DNA from: Rhodococcus rhodochrous
Lineage (GTDB): Bacteria > Actinomycetota > Actinomycetes > Mycobacteriales > Mycobacteriaceae
DNA: 64,000 bases
NCBI RefSeq assembly: GCF_014854695.1
Contig: NZ_CP027557.1
Coordinates: 3,472,001 to 3,536,000 of the forward strand
Direction: 5' to 3'
Of this stretch, positions 61,717 through 64,000 are shown one piece after another. How positions within the stretch are numbered: the stretch's first letter is position 1; each line of letters begins with the position of its first letter. The position numbers and the translations under genes were made by a program. A model generated the notes under the pieces. It was not told where the DNA came from, did no database searches, and was given only the letters and a program-made list of their open reading frames with translations.

Positions 61717-62367
61717 GTGTCGTACCTCTTGCGTGTCAGGCTCCCCGATCGTCCCGGCAGCCTCGGCTCGCTCGCCCTGGCACTCGGTTCGGTCGGCGCC
61801 GACATCCTGTCGCTCGACGTCGTCGAACGCGGCACGGACTTCGCGATCGACGATCTCGTCGTCGACGTCGAGCCGGGCAAGCTCCCCGACACGCTGCTCA
61901 CCGCGGCCGAGGCCCTGCCCGGTGTGACGGTCGACTCGATCCGTCCCTACGCCGGAATCCTCGACACCCATCGCGAACTCGAACTGATCGATCACGTCGC
62001 CGCCGCCCGCGACGACCGCATCCAGATCCTCGTCGACGGCGCTCCCCGGGTGCTTCGTGTGGGCTGGGCGACCGTGCTCGGAGTCGGCCCGAACGGCGTC
62101 TTCCGCATCGCGGGGAGCCCGGGTTCGCCGGAGACCCACCTCGACGGCGTCCCCTGGATGCCTCTCGCCGAGGCCACCCTGCTCGACCACGACGGTGAGT
62201 GGGTGCCGCAGCTCTGGCGCGACATGGACACGATGCTCGCGGCGGCTCCCCTCGGCTCGCCCGAACGCGTCCTCGTCCTCGGCCGTCCCGGCGGACCGGA
62301 GTTCCGTCCGTCCGAGATCGCACGCATCGGTTACTTCGCGGGCATCGTCGGCACCGTCCTCCGATAG
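61717..62367 (+). CDS. ACT-domain protein (Rv3013-like)
   Basis: Protein of 216 aa. The N-terminal ACT domain (SYLLRVRLPDRPGSLGSLAL, GSVGADILSLDVVERG) suggests binding of a small ligand such as an amino acid; the rest (IQILVDGAPRVLRVGWATVL) is not assigned. The GTG at 61717 follows GGGGAAAGGA. It is divergent from gatC as in the Rv3012c/Rv3013 pair. The ligand is unknown. Confidence 0.8.
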   Translation: MSYLLRVRLPDRPGSLGSLALALGSVGADILSLDVVERGTDFAIDDLVVDVEPGKLPDTLLTAAEALPGVTVDSIRPYAGILDTHRELELIDHVAAARDDRIQILVDGAPRVLRVGWATVLGVGPNGVFRIAGSPGSPETHLDGVPWMPLAEATLLDHDGEWVPQLWRDMDTMLAAAPLGSPERVLVLGRPGGPEFRPSEIARIGYFAGIVGTVLR

Positions 62368-62391
62368 TCCCCCGAGGGCCTGGGACAGGAT

Positions 62392-64000
62392 TCAGCCGAC
62401 GACGAGCCTGCGTGCCTGCGCGATCGCTTCCTCACGCGAATGCACGCCCAGTTTCCGGTAGAGGGAACGCAACTGAGTCTTGACGGTGTTGAGGGTGACG
62501 AACTGTTCCTTGGCGATCGTGCTCGCCGTCCCGCCGGCGAGCAATGCGTCGAGGACCGCGCGCTCGCGCGGAGTCAGCCGTACGACGACACGGATCTCGC
62601 GGAAGATGCCGTACTCGGCCATCGCCGAGTCGAGATCGATCGGCAGTTCGACACCCAGGGACAGGATGTCGCGCACGGCCGACGGTGGGACACCGACGAA
62701 CGGCCGCGTCACTCCTGCATGTTCCGCCAGCACCACGGCCCGCTGGAGATGCCGTCGCGCGTCGGTGCGGCGACCGAGTCGCAGCGCCGCCACCGAGCCG
62801 ATCAGGGCGAGTTCCGCACCGACGGCCGGACAGTGCTCACGGGCCGCATCCCCGCGATGCACGATCACCTCGGCACCTCCGGGATCACCGCCGAGCAACC
62901 GCAATCGCGCACGGGCCGGAGCCGTGAGGGGATGCGTCGACCCGGCGAGCAACTCGCGCGCCGCGCCGGCCTCCCCGAGCGCGAGGTGCAGATCGGCACG
63001 CGCGGCATCGACCAACAGCGCGGAGATACCGATGAGGCGATGGGAGAAGTGCTGCAACTCCGAATCTATGTACAGCAGGCCGTCGGCGGGCACACCACTC
63101 AGCAACGCCAGTCGACCGCGCGCGTACAGGACGGCCGCCCACAGCTCTTCAGTGTGGCGGGGCGTGCCGAGCTCGGAGAGCGCGCGGAAGGCCGTGCCGG
63201 TGTCGAGCCGGTCGAGTGCCACGAGCGCGGCGGCGGCCAGACCCGCCGTACGGACGAGGACCTCGGCCTCTCCCAGGATCGGCGGATGCCGGCGTTCCTC
63301 CTCGATCCACCGGGTGGCCTCGTGCGTCCGGCCCCGGAGCGCTTCGAGGAGCGCGAGTTTGCCTGCGGCCTCCCGCTCGACGAACACCCCTCGCCCCGCC
63401 GTGTGGGCGTGGCGCAGCATCGTTCCGGCATCGGTGGTGCGTCCGCCGAGGAGGTAGACGGTGCCGAAGTTGAGGTACCTCAGTCCGTGGGCGTGCCGGG
63501 TCGCGGTGTCGAGCGTCTCGAAATCCGGCACGGGTTCGGTGGCCAGGCCGTCGCACACCTCCATCGCCTCGTCGTAGGAACCCTGCATCCGGAGACTTCC
63601 GAGGCGGAGGACCGCTTCGAAGGACTGCGGGAATGTCCACTCCCTCGGCTCTTCCGAGCCGTTCCGGGCACGGGTGATCGTTCGCAGCGATGCGACGGTG
63701 CGATCGTCGGCCGTCATGTCGTCGGGGAGCAACTCGAGCAGCACGACCCCCAGGGAGCGGAGTGATCCGCTCCCGTAGAGTGCCACCCAGTTCTTCTCGA
63801 CGATGCCGATCGCGCACTGCCAGTCGCGCCGCTCCACGGCATGTTCGAGGGCGATGTCCGGACGCGCGCGCTGCAGCCAGTGGTCGATGAGAGCCGACTG
63901 CGCATCCCACAACTCGTCCGGGTATTCCGCGTTGCCCACCCGCAGGAGTGACCTTCGGACGACCTCGGGATAGCACCAACCGGTCTCGTCGTCCGTCGAG
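62392..64000 (-). CDS. LuxR-family transcriptional regulator with helical repeat region, truncated by window
   Basis: The visible 536 codons stay open to the right edge, so the start is outside the window. The C-terminal LuxR helix-turn-helix is RLTPRERAVLDALLAGGTAS and VTLNTVKTQLRSLYRKLGVH; the rest is Ala/Leu-rich helical sequence compatible with tetratricopeptide repeats, as in MalT-type regulators. An internal GTG at 63939 could start a shorter protein but the coding signal continues beyond it (a TGWCYPEVVRRSLLR segment just before it looks like MalT-type sequence). The N-terminal ATPase domain would lie outside. Confidence 0.75.
   Translation of the reverse strand, partial: STDDETGWCYPEVVRRSLLRVGNAEYPDELWDAQSALIDHWLQRARPDIALEHAVERRDWQCAIGIVEKNWVALYGSGSLRSLGVVLLELLPDDMTADDRTVASLRTITRARNGSEEPREWTFPQSFEAVLRLGSLRMQGSYDEAMEVCDGLATEPVPDFETLDTATRHAHGLRYLNFGTVYLLGGRTTDAGTMLRHAHTAGRGVFVEREAAGKLALLEALRGRTHEATRWIEEERRHPPILGEAEVLVRTAGLAAAALVALDRLDTGTAFRALSELGTPRHTEELWAAVLYARGRLALLSGVPADGLLYIDSELQHFSHRLIGISALLVDAARADLHLALGEAGAARELLAGSTHPLTAPARARLRLLGGDPGGAEVIVHRGDAAREHCPAVGAELALIGSVAALRLGRRTDARRHLQRAVVLAEHAGVTRPFVGVPPSAVRDILSLGVELPIDLDSAMAEYGIFREIRVVVRLTPRERAVLDALLAGGTASTIAKEQFVTLNTVKTQLRSLYRKLGVHSREEAIAQARRLVVG

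Overview
The window is a piece of core chromosome from a high-GC member of the Mycobacteriales, most likely Rhodococcus. The evidence is the strong GC bias, the many GTG starts with 4-bp stop/start overlaps, a histone-like HupB with a Lys/Ala/Thr tail, a coenzyme F420 gene (fbiD), a glucosylglycerate phosphatase (gpgP), and gene order that closely follows two blocks known from Mycobacterium tuberculosis. Roughly 0-22 kb matches the Rv2398c-Rv2427c block and roughly 22-62 kb matches the Rv2981c-Rv3013 block; the two join between proA and ddl. I see no mobile element, CRISPR array or prophage. The genus call is inference.

Layout. 0-2.3 kb: sulfate ABC transporter (cysW partial, cysT, subI) read leftward, preceded by a short leaderless reading frame ending in Cys-Cys-Arg that looks like a cysteine-sensing leader. 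2.3-9.3 kb: two tiny membrane proteins, a GH15 trehalase, an iron-siderophore binding lipoprotein under an IdeR/DtxR-type box, a nitronate monooxygenase, lepA and a PemK-like protein. 9.3-21 kb: aquaporin, rpsT, then a long leftward operon with nadD, rsfS, gpgP, octT, degV, comEA, comEC and holA, preceded by a MoxR-ATPase/VWA pair. 21-30.6 kb: proA, ddl, a cystathionine lyase-like enzyme and gpsA leftward; fbiD, ppk1 and mutT1 rightward; hupB.

30.7-49.6 kb is a branched-chain amino acid and serine region: leuCD with a divergent IclR regulator, leuB, serA, ilvBNC with a leaderless leader peptide and a textbook attenuator terminator, and ilvD. Between these lie tRNA-Glu (two identical copies), tRNA-Gln, gltX, an FAH-family enzyme, an MFS permease and a SulP sulfate permease. 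49.6-64 kb: DoxX protein, an LppZ-like lipoprotein, a CPA2 antiporter, then gatB, pfkA, gatA and gatC. The usually compact gatC-gatA-pfkA-gatB set is split here by four genes: a NarL-type two-component system and, divergent from it, a secreted phospholipase-A2-like protein overlapping a membrane serine hydrolase. The window ends with an ACT-domain protein and a truncated LuxR-type regulator.

How it fits together. gltX, tRNA-Glu, tRNA-Gln and gatCAB form the indirect route to Gln-tRNA. ilvBNCD and leuBCD make valine, isoleucine and leucine, with attenuation visible at ilvB. The most interesting signals are the two leaderless leader peptides (Cys-Cys upstream of subI, Leu-Leu-Val-Ile upstream of ilvB), the inserted lipase/two-component module, an exact 84-bp tandem duplication inside hupB, and tandem hairpin repeats between gltX and tRNA-Gln.
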